Source: Phorcus lineatus (taxonomy: Eukaryota; Mollusca; Gastropoda; Trochida; Trochidae). Taken from it: DNA of 64,000 bases. The translations under genes were made by a program, and so were the position numbers. Each line of letters opens with the position of its first letter. Position 1 is the stretch's first letter. Location of the stretch: contig OV121088.1 in NCBI GenBank assembly GCA_921293015.1, positions 29,735,645 through 29,799,644 on the forward strand, given 5' to 3'. Below are positions 35,342-48,493 of this stretch, piece after piece. The notes below the pieces were generated by a model. The model had not been told where the DNA came from. It did not search any database and saw nothing but the letters and a program-made list of their open reading frames with translations.

Positions 35342-35780
35342 CAGATGAATGTCATATCCTGATTATATATGAAATATATCCAACTTCATCAAATCAATAA
35401 CAGAGATAATTAAAAAGTGAAAACAATTGCTATAAAGATGTTATTTGCAATTGTTTTCTGACAAACATACACAGAAACAGAAAGACAGACTGATCTGAAG
35501 ACAGACAGATCTTGACACAGACATAGAGAGACATAAACAGAGAGACCAACTGATATCGACAGAGATAGACATAGAGAGACAGAAATAGAGAGAAAGACTG
35601 ATTATAAGACAGACTGATCTTGAGAGAAAGAGAGACAGACAGACAGCCAAACAAACAATTCCCGAGACAGAACGATAAACACAGCGACAAATGGATATCA
35701 GTTCATGATTACATATGAAATATTAAAGATTTCATCAAATCAATAATAGAGATAATTGCAAAGTGAAAACAATTGCAATT
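35275..35780. repeat. Duplicated block: GACA tract plus ~100-bp unique flank, twice
   Basis: Each half consists of a GACA-rich tract followed by ...ATGAAAT...TTCATCAAATCAATAA(C/T)AGAGATAATT...AGTGAAAACAATTGC. First half 35275-35440 (pure repeat), second 35463-35780 (repeat decayed to AGACAGA/GAGAGA variants). The serine/leucine/cysteine-rich frames on the minus strand across it are repeat translations. Confidence 0.8.
35281..35342. repeat. (GACA)n microsatellite
   Basis: About 14 near-perfect units; part of a larger duplicated block (next entry). Confidence 0.95.
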
Positions 35781-37559
35781 TATATATTCGTTTATCGGAA
35801 ATATTTTGCAACAATCATTGATGTTGTTTCTTGCAAAAAATGTTTGGTTTTATTAATAATGCTAACCAAAATGGCTCAAATGAGAGGATGTATCAACAAA
35901 AAGCATGGAAAGTCTATTATTGAGCTACTTTGGAGAATAAATTGTGCACAAAATGGCAGCTTTTGCCTTGTATTAATTATGTCAATTTCTTGATGCATCT
36001 CCCAGAAATCTATTGATTAAAAAATGGATAGTTGATTTCAGGGCTGCTACAAACACTCACTGCATGAAAACACTGACACATAAAAAACAGCTATGTTAAC
36101 GAATGCGTATATCAGCTCAACCTGGTTTTGTAGTTATTTGATTTATCAAATTGTATAATTTTGGAAATGATTGCATTGGCTCGGGCTATAGTTTGACCAT
36201 GATGTCTTTTTTTTTTTTCAAGTTATGTATAACATTTTGTGTATGTTCTATTCACTTGCTGTTAAATTTTTGCCAATTATTTCGGATTTTCACTTATATT
36301 AACTGCTGTTTAACTGCTGTAATGCTAAAGAATTTTTTCAAAATATTTTTCAAGCTATTTTGTTGCTTCAGTTAAGCCCAATCAGTTTGGACTTATTGGC
36401 ATAAATTGATGATTTGTTATTGTTTCATAAACTTCTTGTCATAAATATTGTTTTTGAAATGATAATTCAGGTGTTTTATGTACATTTTAATTAGGGCTTT
36501 CACAGAGAATTAAGAATTTATAAAATGATTGCATTTATGCTTTGTATGAATCTTGCTATGTTTTGCACATTAACATCATTGATATATTTGTATTCATTTT
36601 GTTATGTGTCTATAAAGTAAACCAGTCAGAAAATGACAGACAATTGAATATATCAAATAAATGAAATCTAACAATTTTATTAATGATAAACAAGCAAGTC
36701 CTTGATGGAAATTCCTTGATGAATCCGGTTGTAAACAGTTTCCAAAAATATTGATAAAAGGGGCGCAGCAGAATAATCGCAAAGACAAATGTAGAAAACC
36801 AGTTTGATCAAATATGTGAGTGAGTGAGTTAGTTATTTTTTAAGAAATATGTTATAGACTGAATTTTGGTCTAACTCTTGCAAAGTTAGCTTATTTTTCT
36901 CTTCAAATAAAATGAAATTTATAAATTTAATTAAGCCTAGGGGATAACTTCTATTTTAACTAAAAACAAGCTTTTTAATCTAATGATTGCCCTGGCTTTT
37001 ATTGTGTTTTAGGATCTGGAAGACAGACTATGTCAATTCATTCTTGGTTGTCTTGACATTTCATTTTCATATGATTAATGATCACGTGGAAGAACAACCA
37101 ATAGATCAATTGTGCCTTACTTTACGTCATTTCTTGAACATATGTAATTCAATTTAAAAATAAAAGTTTATGCTATGTTGATACATTATATTTCAACTAG
37201 CATTGCATAATGAAATTGTATGGCAAAGCAATTGATTTGTTTTTTAAAAAAGCTCACAGGAAATGAACAAAAATCAATTATCACGTCACATCGCAAGTGC
37301 TTTTTGTAGAGTGCTTCTTCATTGTCAATGAACATGACAAAATATATAAGAAAAGAGTATCGCTTCTAGTTTGATGAAAACCATTGATTGGATGAAATGA
37401 AAATAAATTGATATTTTCGCGTAAAAAATCCTCAAAAGAAATGCTGCAGACTTGCAGAATTGATTGACTATCTTAGTAATAGAAACATGAGAGATTGTGG
37501 AGAGCTAGAGGCCGGTACCTATACACTTGTTCATCAATTAGGCCCCCTCTCTGTGCCTA
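35781..37559. other. No gene seen
   Basis: AT-rich intron; open frames at 35763-35993 and 36151-36375 show no domain. Confidence 0.5.
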
Positions 37560-37850
37560 TCTGATAGGACGAGGGGGTATCTTCAGGGGGAGGGACATAG
37601 ATTGGGAGGAGAGGGGGAAGTGGGAAAGGGTTTGGGAATTGGGGGAGGTGAATATATGAGTAAAATACTTATTTTGGGGAAAATAAAAACTTTAAAAAAA
37701 ATCTACACTGGTGAGGGGGATAGATGGGAGGGCATGAATATATGTATCAACACAGGTTCGGGGATAGAGGTTGGGGATGCTTACATCTACACGGGGGTGG
37801 GGGGGAAGGGGGGTTTGGGAGGATAGATTGGGGGGGGGGGATGTTTCCTT
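37560..37850 (+). repeat. G-rich degenerate repeat tract
   Basis: Many runs of 4-9 G on the + strand (for example GGGGGAGGG at 37587-37595 and ten G at 37831-37840), with loosely repeated AGATGGGAGGG/GGGGATAGAGG phrases. Strong potential to form G-quadruplexes in the nontemplate strand and nascent RNA. The glycine-rich frame at 37602-37826 is a by-product. Confidence 0.85.
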
Positions 37851-40358
37851 AGCCTAAGGGAAGCTTGAATCTAAAAAAACAGATGCATCGGTAGTCAAGT
37901 GGCTACCTTGTAGTGCAATGGACCAGACTCCCCTGCCACCATTAATCTATCATCACTACACCATCATAAACATGTGCTCTAATGCATCAAAACATTTGGA
38001 GTCAGAATTTTTATTTTCTCACAATCCTTTCAAGTTTAGGCACATCGGAAATGAAAATGAAATTTCTTTTATATAAGCACTTTTATGTAGTTTTCTTTGC
38101 TGTCATTATATTTTCATGTTTGGTTCCATTTCTGTCAAATTTTTTAAAAATCAGATAAGATTTTGATTCATTATAGTGTAAAAAGATATTTTGAAATAAA
38201 CAATATACAGTATAGATAACGTTTTGTTAACATTTACAAAAACATCATTTTAGATTGTGTCCTGTTTATCTCAAAATTTATTTTGAAAAAAGTGGAAAAA
38301 TGATTGGATTGAAAGTTCTCAATTTCCATATCGATGTATAGGAGGCCTTTTTGTTATGAACATTATATTCTGAAAAAGATATCAGGTGATTGACATATTC
38401 ACATGATTTAAGGAGAGGTATTTTCAATGCATTAAACTCTCAACATAACTTTACCTAGTGTTGATCAAATAGTAATTAATAAGGAAAAAAGGGAAAATGT
38501 TTAAATTATTTATGATTGAAAAATCAATATGCCAAAATTATAAACGAACCATGAACAAGAATAATGGCTTTAATTAATTATCTATTGATTATCTGCCACT
38601 CAATCAATTCAGACTAATCTGTTAATGTAATTGCATTTAGAAATATGAAGTAATGTTCCTGAGCTGATTTTTACTAACTTTTTTCAAAAAAATATTATGA
38701 ATTTTGCAAATCTTTTATGCCTTCAGGACATGATCTAAATCATGATGTTATTTTTTGTCATTTCATCTAAAAAAGAAGGAAGTTAAATATCTGTTTTTGT
38801 GAAAAATTCATTGTATAATTTGAAAAAGGATTTAATGTCATTGGAATAACATGAGGAGGTTTTTCTTTATTAGAATAAATTTTCAAGTCAAGCTAATATA
38901 CTTATTGCTAACTTATCAAACATAATGAAATTTAATATAAGATTTAAACAATATGTAAATGTCCTACATTCTCTAATTCAATAAACGTTTATTACTGGGA
39001 TTAAATAGATATTTAATAGAAGATTGAATTTGCAATTGCAGGCTGATAATGTTTAGGAACACATTTGATAAGGAAACTCGATTCCTGCAAACGGCTCTAA
39101 AAGACAGAGAGTTTGGCACCAATGGCGCTAATACTCATTTTGTTGTCTGAAGAAGCCAAAGCTAGACTTCATTTTCTCTGTTGATAGGCTGGAGAATTAT
39201 TTATAGGTTGCCTCTACTAACACTAGTTCTATCCTCTTCAAAATGGCGTGAATAGCAAATTTCTTCTACCTTAGATGAAATTCTGACTTTGGTTTGGTTA
39301 TTTGGAGTAAAGCTTTATGGGATTTTTTGTCATTATAAAATGTATATCTTCTACAAAATGAATAAAATTCATAGTTTTTTTTAACTCAAGATTATCTCAT
39401 CCTTATCTTTTAAATGAATTTTTATTGAAAAAATAACTGGAATGTGATATTTTTCTTGACTATTAAATCAGAGCTGAGTCGTAAAACCGTGAAATTTCAA
39501 TCTTTTTACATTTTGAAGAGAATGTTCTACATTTTCCTTTTTAGGTGGTCTACTTTTTCAGTGAAATTTTTCATAGTTTTGATTAAGATAATTGATGTTT
39601 GAATTGTCACACAAATGTAGGTTAGATATTTTTAACAAGATTGTCGCAGTTATCGCATGGCCGAATATTCTCCCTAATGTCACTATTTGTCTTAATGTTC
39701 ACAGATATTTGATAGTTGTGAGATATATAAGCTAATCGCTGACTAAAAGTCACAACAGCTGTGAAAAGTATATCCATCTATAAAAGAATTTTTTTTCTGA
39801 ATTGAGGCAAAAGATCAGTTTGAAATATTGTATGTGTGCAATGAAGAAAATCAATAAAAGGCAGTAAACCTTTGTAACTTGTGTACCATGTTGTTAGTGA
39901 CAGTTTTTGAATTGTTGAGAAATTTAATCTGGGTTGTACATAAGAAAATATGCTATTTGTGAGAATAATTTTAGTTAAATATCTATCTCGTGATATTCTG
40001 CATCCTTTTGAGTAGAGTTATGTGAGGATACCATGCTCTGAAGGATGGTAAATAACCAAATCTTAAATGGATGTTTCTTCAATTGATGGTAATTCAATCA
40101 TATTGGAGAGGTCTTTTGAGATTATGAAAATCTTACTGTGTGTTTTATTTATTTTACAAAATATTTATCATTAAAAACACATGTTTTAATTTAATATCTA
40201 TAAATTTACAACAAATATATATCATGCTGCTGACCCACCTGTCATGGCATTTCACAAAAATACCTAAAAGTAAAGTCCTTGAAATGGAAAGACAAAATTC
40301 ACTGAAGATGTTCTGTATCTCTTTAACCCATCTTTTGTGTGTCTATAATTAGTCATTC
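37851..40358. other. No gene seen; possible regulatory island at 39040-39260
   Basis: AT-rich apart from 39040-39260, which has balanced composition, no similarity to the repeats seen here, and a CACCAATGGCGC stretch. No coding evidence. Confidence 0.35.
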
Positions 40359-40370
40359 TTAGATGGTATG

Positions 40371-40678
40371 GGGAGCGGGATAGCCAGTGGTTAGCGCCTT
40401 TGGCTTTGGATCAAGAAGTCCGTTGTTCGAATGCTACCAGGGACTCGGTATCTTTGTCTGCAGTAGAGAACTTTTCTACATGCAGTCAGGTTTTGGTGCA
40501 ATGCTCCACTGAATTTAAGTGCAGTACCACCCATGATTCGTTAGTTCCAGCTAAAGCTTGCAAGTTTCACCGCAATGCATAGCCTCAATGGTGTTGCATG
40601 CTTTCTCCCTGCAATAATAATGGTGGCCGTGATATAAGTGAAATACTCTTGAAAGCCCATATCACCTCACCTCACCTT
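40371..40678 (+). mobile_element. tRNA-derived SINE with 12-bp target duplication
   Basis: Complete or near-complete insertion: TTAGATGGTATG at 40359-40370 is repeated at 40679-40690. The head has an A-box-like TAGCCAGTGGTTAGCGCC and a B-box-like GTTCGAATGC. The body carries CTTTGTCTGCAGTAGAGAAC, ACATGCAGTCAGG, CAGTACCACCC and GTTTCACCGCAATGCATAG, and the CACCTCACC 3' end. The hairpin tail before the end has lost the GCGGCG half. Sense orientation in ARID5 intron 2. Confidence 0.9.
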
Positions 40679-40933
40679 TTAGATGGTATGATTAATTGAA
40701 AGTTATGTTCCTTGAAGGTAAGCCATTCAGAAATGGTGTTTAGGCATTATCTCATTATTACTTTAGCATGAGATTGTAAATGTGGCATTCCTGTTACAGA
40801 ATAGAGGTAATGATAAGTATGGTAAAGATGATATTATCTTAAGAGTATTAATGTGATTATAGCTATAGGAAATATCTAAATCTAATAAGGGCATTAACTA
40901 TCAGTTAACATTGGTAAATGTGATATTGATATT

Positions 40934-41323
40934 GGGGCATTCATGTGGTGTTAACTATGGTAAATATGGTATGTTACATGGTTATGAATGTGATGTTAAC
41001 TGTGTCAATATGGTTATATCATAGGGGCATTCATGTGGTGTTAACTATGGTAAATATGGTATGTTACATGGTTATAAATGCGATGTTAACTGTGTCAGTA
41101 TGGTTCTGTCATATGGGGCATTCATGTGGTGTTAACTATGGTAAATATGGTATGTTACATGCTTATAAATGTGATGTTAACTGTGTCAGTATGGTTCTGT
41201 CATAGGGGCATTCATGTGGTGTTAACTATGGTAAATATGGTATGTTACATGGTTATAAATGTGATGTTAACTGTGTCAGTATGGTTCATGTGGTGTTAAC
41301 TATGGTAAATATGGTATGTTATA
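40934..41323 (+). repeat. ~90-bp tandem repeat, about 4.5 copies
   Basis: Units begin GGGGCATTCATGTGGTG at 40934, 41024, 41115 and 41205; a fifth, internally deleted unit begins at ~41286. Copies are 93-98% alike. The 86-codon frame across it (40945-41205) is a repeat translation. Confidence 0.95.
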
Positions 41324-44179
41324 AGTGAATTGATGTGATGTGAGAGTATGAATATGTCATGATGGAATAAAGGTGGACTTCAGAGGACATTGAGAGTATT
41401 ATAAGGGATTTATAGTTAGAACTGTATATCATGATGTCATAAGGGATATGAAGAGATAACTGTTGTATGAAATATGTTAATCTTATCTGATGATTTCATT
41501 ATGAATTGATGTTGTTCACCTACAGTGTTCATTGGAAAATCAACAAGACTTAAAGTGTAGACATTGATGGAAAATTGTTGTAAAATGTAATTGTAAATTA
41601 TTGTACCATGCATTCGATTTGTATTATTAACATAATATTACTGCACAAATAAGTTTAGATTGTGAAATGTTGGATTTATTTTTTTAAAAAAGCAAAATCT
41701 TTTTGGGGAATTTCTTAAATTCATCATAAGACTAAAATACTATGATGGTCTGATTAAAAAGTTTTATTTCTTTCTTTTATTTTACAAAGGAAGTATTCCA
41801 AATGCCATATTAGATAAGTTGTGATTTATGGTATACATAAATGTCATAAGTTTGGTTTAAAAGGCTATTGACAGTGGGTGTTTAATTTACCTATTATTTT
41901 GAATATAATGGCTTTTAAAATGTTCAACCTTTGTTAGATGAATAAATACTTTTTAACATTAATATAAACGTCATAAGTCACATTATAAAAAAATGACTTT
42001 CATGATGTTGTAGAATTTCTTAAAAGAGAGAAAAATTAACAAATAACTTTTGGTATTAAGTGTTCTGTACCATGATGGCCTATGAAGGACAATTATCAGA
42101 ATTAACCCAAGCGTGACTTGAAGAGGAAAAATCAATGTTAGAATAACTTCATTATGGGCAAATTCATGATAGAAGCTAGGTTGTTTGTGGTGTGTATGGC
42201 TTCACTTTCAAACTTACCACAACTTGTTTGTATGTTCTTGTGACTCTTGATGAGATAAAAATTTTGATGCATTACACCTGAGTGACACCAACCAACCATG
42301 GAAGAGATTTATGTTGTCAGCAATTACTCTCACGCAATAGATAAAATATATCAAAAAAATTTTTAATCTGCTTTCACGCCTCTTTGAAAATTCAAAATTG
42401 TATGAGACAGGGCGTACTATGTGGAAAATATGAAGCAAAATGTAAATATGTAGAAAAGGGGCAGTAGCACATATTTTTAACCTACACAAAGTGATCTTGT
42501 TAGATAGAAGATAAATGTTTATCAAATGCAAGACAATTGTTTTAAATCCAAATAAACAGTTATTTATATAATGAACATACCATGTTTAGTTAAGCAATGC
42601 GAAATCAGGTTACTACCTCAAATGACTAAAAGGTGTTCATGCCAAAATGGACGCTGATGATATGTTTGACCCTTTGAAAAAACATTCTGATAAAAAATGA
42701 GAAATGAAATGATTGTGTATGTAAAATGTTGTAAAATATGTTAAATGTCAATGTATGAGAATGTATTTTTTTCCCCAAAACATCTGAAATAAAAGGATTT
42801 TTAATGGTAATTACTCTGAAAATGAAAATTTAGAAGATTAATTTATTTTGTACTTCATAGTCTAGGATTCATTCAGTAAGTCTATATCTAACTAATTCTA
42901 AAATATTTTGGTAAAAATATTTCATAGATGTTGTCTAGTAGTACAACTTTAGAGATTAATTTTGAATATAATTTTGTTTGAATTGAACATTGAGAGATAC
43001 TTACAATACTCAAAAATATGTATATCAAAATCCTACACAAGAATATTTTAGATGACAAAAATGTTTGCCATTTATTAAAAACACTTTCCATTTTGAGAGA
43101 CAATATTCATCACTTTGAAAAAACATTATTCAAAGATGAAAGAGCTTGTCAACCAGGGGAGTTGTGAAATACCAACTTCTTCTAACATTTCTATGTATAA
43201 ATGTACATGAAATGTATTATTCTACAAAACACTCTCAGTGCTTATCAAGTTTCACTTTAGAGATAGGATGTCTTTCATACCATAGCATAAGGGTGAATGA
43301 ATAAGGGCTGAGATTAAATAAAGTTTCTTTTCTATTCACATGTGACTAAGCCTTTGTTATGCAGTCTTCCTACCATATAATGCTTTCGTGTTTATTTCCT
43401 AGACCAGTCGGGATAAAGAATAAACAATCGGCTTCGTGCACTGGAGCAGGATATGCATGTTTTAATCTCCTACCGAATGTACTTTTATCGAATGATTTGT
43501 CAAAATTGATATTCTATGATATTTGAATTGAATTTGAATTCTGCTGTGTGTTGACTTTGAACAAAGGTTTCATTTGATATAAAATGTAATTTTGTAAGTA
43601 AGATCATTATGAATTTGAATACATTATTATATGTCTGAAATGAGTCATTGTTTATGGTGATACACAAGACAAAAATGAAATCTAAATGCATGAAATATAA
43701 CACAATATTTAAAATATTATATTGAACTTTAAAGCAACAGGAAGTTGTAACAATCTGATAAATCAAGCAACAGTGCTGATTCTTAAATTTGTTCAAGCTG
43801 TTCAAATAAAGCAAAATGGATCTAAAATAAGCTTGAAAATCTATCTGGTATGTTGACACCCACGCCAAACCTATCAATTACATTCTTTTTTCTCTCAGAA
43901 ATAAATATCATCATCAATATAGAAAGTCTTTGTTTAAAAATCAGATGGAGTCCTTTTAATCATTTGAATTATCAACAAAAGACAATTTCCATCAATAAAC
44001 TAATTTTGACATTTCCACATATATGAAAGTTTGACTGCCCTTGGTAACTTACGCCATAATGTTTAGGTTTAATATCTTTAGCTAGTGGCCAATTATGAGT
44101 TGGTTTCTATGTTATACATAATCAAATCTCATAAAGTATGAAATTTCTTTACTTTCAGAGTCCCGAAAATCATGCCTTT
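41324..44179. other. No gene seen
   Basis: AT-rich intron. The 125-codon minus frame at 43877-43500 and the 105-codon minus frame at 42531-42214 have no recognisable domain and are in strongly AT-rich sequence. Confidence 0.5.
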
Positions 44180-44420
44180 AAATCTTCTTATAGACTTGCA
44201 TGGGTTTTATCTCATTTTAGGGTCTGGCAACCTAACGAAGATGATAATTTGATAGGCCAGGGGTTAAGGAAATACATATACACATTTCTTCTCTAACAGG
44301 TCTTCATATAGCTTTGCTTGGCTATTATCTCATTTTAGGTTCTGGCTGACAGACAAAAGATGATAATTTGAGCAAGGGTTAAGGAAAGACTCTTGCAAAT
44401 TTCTACTCTAGCAGGTAGAG
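44180..44420. repeat. Two-copy ~118-bp degenerate tandem duplication
   Basis: ATCTCATTTTAGGGTCTGGC...GATGATAATTTGA...GGGGTTAAGGAAA and its partner ATCTCATTTTAGGTTCTGGC... are spaced ~118 bp. Confidence 0.65.
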
Positions 44421-46598
44421 GGTTGAGAAAATGATAAAGTTGAGGGTTAACTTTCAGCCTGCTATGTGCAGGGTAAGTTGGATTTGATTTTTAGGAGTGA
44501 ACGAGTGTCAATATTTATGAACCTGCTAAAGAGAACAAAGGATTATGGGATGACTATACGTACATCTGTTTACGAAACCTTCGTGAAAGATGCACAAGAC
44601 AAAAATATTGCGAAATAATGGCATCTAGCCAAGAATTCAGTGTTTTCTGTGTAGAGATGCTTATGTTAATTGTATGCTTTTTCAAGCCTGAGCCTGTTTA
44701 GAGGAAGTTGTTTATAGCATTTCTAGAAAGTTGCCATTGATGTATCTGAAAAAATATTTTCAATCATTTCTGTTCTTGAATTTTTCAAATTTGAAAACCC
44801 TGGTTCCTTAAAGATCATGTTTAATCCCTGTGAACAAGATAGTTTATTTCCAAAGCAATTCTAAATATATTCTGAATATAAAGCGATAAAAAGACATTCT
44901 TTTAAGCATTTTATTTTGCTCTCAGAATTCAATCATTTGAAATTCCATCTCTGACATTTAAATGTCAAAAATGCTAACGTAAGCCACCACTGTACATGAC
45001 ATTTATCTCATGTTAATTGATTGCTTTGAACAAGTTTTCATTGACCTGTATAACCGTGATTATCAATTCCGCTTAAAGTTAAATTGAAATTTATGAAATG
45101 AGAATACTAGGTTTAAGTTAATCATGTGATTTGGCTTATATTATACTAAAGCCTTATGAAACTGTCAGTTGACCTATATTCATAAATATTCAAGAATTTA
45201 AATATCATTAATTTTTCTATCACAATATGATATAATTAAAAGCTTTTCATTTCAAAAGGATAAAGTAAAATATCCAGCACTGAAGTGACAGAATATATCT
45301 ATTAATATAGATCATTTTAATAAACATCAATTCCAAGAATTTGTACAAATTCAACATAAAAGTAAACTGATTTCAACAATTAAATTTGATATTGTCAATC
45401 GTTTTTATGTGATTAACGGTATATATTTTTTATAAGCTCATTTTAAAATGATTGGGAATTATATGTTCAGTAAAGCCATTCAATACACAATTCAAAATTT
45501 ATTCTAAAATGACAAAAAGGGTTATCAGTGGTGAAGTATAATTACTTATAACCAATATTGATATAGGTAGCAGTATGTAAACAGCAGTATCTGATATGTA
45601 GGTCTGCATTGACCTAGATAGTTGCTAGCCTGTGCTTTGTTTAACTCACATATACAAAATCCATACAACATTTATATAAGTAGTTACATATGTTTGTCAG
45701 TTGCTAGGTAACACTTGTACATTTCACCTGGCGGGCAAGGAGGGAATTAAATTCATGGATGATGTTTTATATATTCTTTGATAACAAAATGTTAATGAGC
45801 AAAAGTCATGGAATAGAATTTTGACTATAATTCTTGCATACTATAATTGATATAAAGATTAAAAGAAGATTAAATAAGGGATCATGATATCCTTTGCAAA
45901 ATAAAATTTTTAACAAAATGTCAACTAACATGATCTTAACAAAATAATTCCATTTATAATGTTCATTTGGAAATAATATTAGATATTTTAAAAATTATTT
46001 TACACATGATGAGTGACTTTTGTATGTGGATTAATGTGATTAATATCAATAATTCTCTCCTCTTGATATGATGTGTTAATTACAGTGACGATCTATTTTC
46101 AACTTCCCGCAAGGCATATGATCAATGGTAGGCGTTTCATGCTATATAGCCATATTCGTTGCTGGAATGAAACAAAGGTTGTTGTGTCACTTGCAGAATC
46201 TGATCAATTTCCTCGATGGTATTCTTTACATCCTACAAAATACAATTTCATAGGTTAAATTGTTTGAGTATGACTTTCATTGTGTATGATGCTAATTCCA
46301 GATTCGTGTAGAAATAGATTTATCAGTTTATCTACCTTTTTCCAAGGTCTCAAACAGGTAAATATGCCAATTCCAACCGTGAAATTACATCTATTCACCA
46401 AAATATAAAACTTTCACTACTTTGATGTATATTTGCATCAAATTCATCATATTTTTCAAATTCAAATAGATAAATGGTTTTAGAATAGTTTATTCCTTAA
46501 ATTTCTCTGATCCTTGATTTGTAAAGAAGGTGGAACCTATTAGCGATCGGTTGCTCAAAACCCCAATTACACTTATAAGCAAAATTTGTTTTGTTCCT
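44421..46598. other. No gene seen
   Basis: AT-rich intron; one exact 16-bp palindrome TGACATTTAAATGTCA at 44952-44967 noted, significance unknown. Confidence 0.5.
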
Positions 46599-46610
46599 TA
46601 TAGTACTAAG

Positions 46611-46907
46611 AGGGGGGCGGGATAGCGCAGTGGTTAGCGCGTTCGGCTTCTGATCAGAAGGTCCGGGGCTCGGCAACTTTGTCTGCAGTAGAGAACTGTT
46701 CTACATGCAGTCAGGTTTGGGTGCAATGCTACACTGAATTTTAGTGCAGTACTACCCATGGTTCGCTAGTTCCAGCCGATGCTCGCATGTTTCACCGCAA
46801 TGCATAGCCACAAAGGTGTTGCGGGCTTTCTCCCTGCAATAATACTAGCAGCCGCGATATAAGTGAAAAAATCTTGAAAGCGGTGTTAAACCCCATATCA
46901 CCTCACC
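46611..46907 (+). mobile_element. tRNA-derived SINE with 12-bp target duplication
   Basis: TATAGTACTAAG at 46599-46610 is repeated at 46908-46919. A-box-like TAGCGCAGTGG is intact; the B box is damaged by a short deletion just after GGTCCGGGGCTCGG. The tail hairpin GCCGCGATATAAGTGAA...GAAAGCGGTG is nearly intact and the CACCTCACCT end is present. Sense orientation. Confidence 0.92.
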
Positions 46908-46919
46908 TATAGTACTAAG

Positions 46920-48298
46920 TATTAAAAACGATAAATGAATTTGATGTTTAAAGACAATCTATTCATCATTCACTTCAGCACAGTTGTCAATATTGATAAA
47001 GTCCACTGTTGTTTTGCTGAAAAGGAACACATTTATGAAAAAAAAATCAATTATTATATAGCTGTTATGGACAAAATGATGTTTGTTTTGTTCAAGACTT
47101 GATTATGTTGTTTTGCTGATATAATGTTAGGGAAATGAAAAGCAATGTCTGTCTTGGGTCAATTTATGTAATTTATGGGTTCACGTGGTTTGTTTTGAGT
47201 CATCAAATTTGTGAATACAATTTACAGTCTCTGCATAATTGATGTGAATTTTAGTGTATGTACATGTTTTGAGACCTAATCCTTTTCAATAGGTTTACAA
47301 ATATGTTGTATTGAAACTAAAAAATATAATGGCTTATTTTGTATACAAGAAAAGATTGATGATTTTGAAAATAAAAAACTCAGCCCAATTTATTTTTCAA
47401 ATTTTACAATAACATCAGCTATTAAATAATTGTGGTTTCCTTTCGTTTTCAAGATCATTTTTTACAATTTACAAATTTGTTTTATATCCATTGTTTTTAA
47501 ATTTCCATCAAGGAGATTGAATTTAATTGCAATCAAATATCATTTGTCTCATTTATTTCATAACCAGTGTTACATATTACATAAGAAATATCATTTAAAA
47601 AATCTTATCGCTTTGCAAGGAAAGACTTTTTAAAAGATAACTGTATTAGGTAGGGCTAGTATTCTCCCAATGGTCATAAATTCAAGGAACAAACTTCCCA
47701 TTGTGTGTGGATAAAAGGCAAATTCAAAATGGACTCTCTCTAGAGATAAGGCATAGAATTACATTAATGTCTAGAATAAATGAGAATTTGCAAAATACAA
47801 TAAATTTGAATTAAAAACATTAAATTATCCTTTGTACTTAAGGCTTTTCAACATCTTAGAGTTACATTTTCTCCAGGCATAAAAGTTTTTTCCCTCAAAA
47901 TTCAATGAAGCCTTTCTTTAGAAAGTGAAGTTAGACTTAAGATTTCTTTTCGTTACATAATGAGTTTCAACGAACAAATTCAATCATCGTCCATACTTGC
48001 GTCATCTTAGCATAAAGGTGAGGATTTCATTTTATTTTTATTTTTATCATACCAAAATTCTAATCATTTTACTCTGTGCTTGCTTTTTTCAATCTATCAG
48101 AAGGCGACACGAACTTCTAAAAGATATTTTGACACACCTCATCTTTTTTGTAGGATTTTGGACTACATCAATGTATTTTAAGACAAAATGCAATATCTGA
48201 TGTATGATAACTAAAAATCACATTAAAATCAGCTTACCAAATTCTTTAATTTCTTTTTTTTTTAAATTGGCTTGTACATATATGTACCATGTATTAAT
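46920..48298. other. No gene seen
   Basis: AT-rich intron, nothing recognised. Confidence 0.5.
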
Positions 48299-48493
48299 GG
48301 CAGGGGGGATAGTGCAGTAGTTAGCGTTTTCCGTTTCGGATCGAGAGGTCCAGGGTTCTAATCTCCCCAGGGACTCTGCAACTTTGTCTGCAGTAGAGAA
48401 CTGTTCAATATGAAGTAGGGTTTTTGTGCAATGCTATACTGACTTTCAGCACTGTACCACCCATGGTTTGCTAGTTCCAGTCGGGTTTCACCC
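48299..48493 (+). mobile_element. tRNA-derived SINE, 3'-truncated
   Basis: Head TAGTGCAGTAGTTAGCG, TTTCGGATCGAGAGG and a B-box-like GGTTCTAATCTC, then the shared body to CTAGTTCCAGTCGG, where similarity ends. What follows (48494-48780) looks like a different repeat (GGGGGCACTGTAATC...) that could not be classified. The minus-strand frame at 48714-48493 lies in that sequence. Confidence 0.75.

Noticed and set aside
35430..35690. Minus-strand Ser/Leu/Cys-rich open frames
   Set aside because: Translation of the decayed GACA microsatellite.
37602..37826. Glycine-rich 74-codon + frame
   Set aside because: Consequence of the G-rich tract; no start context, no domain.
40945..41205. 86-codon + frame with repeated VLTMVNMVCYM
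   Set aside because: Pure translation of the 90-bp tandem repeat.
43500..43877. 125-codon minus frame, the longest in the window
   Set aside because: Strongly AT-rich, hydrophobic/asparagine-biased chance translation, no domain, no splice or start support.
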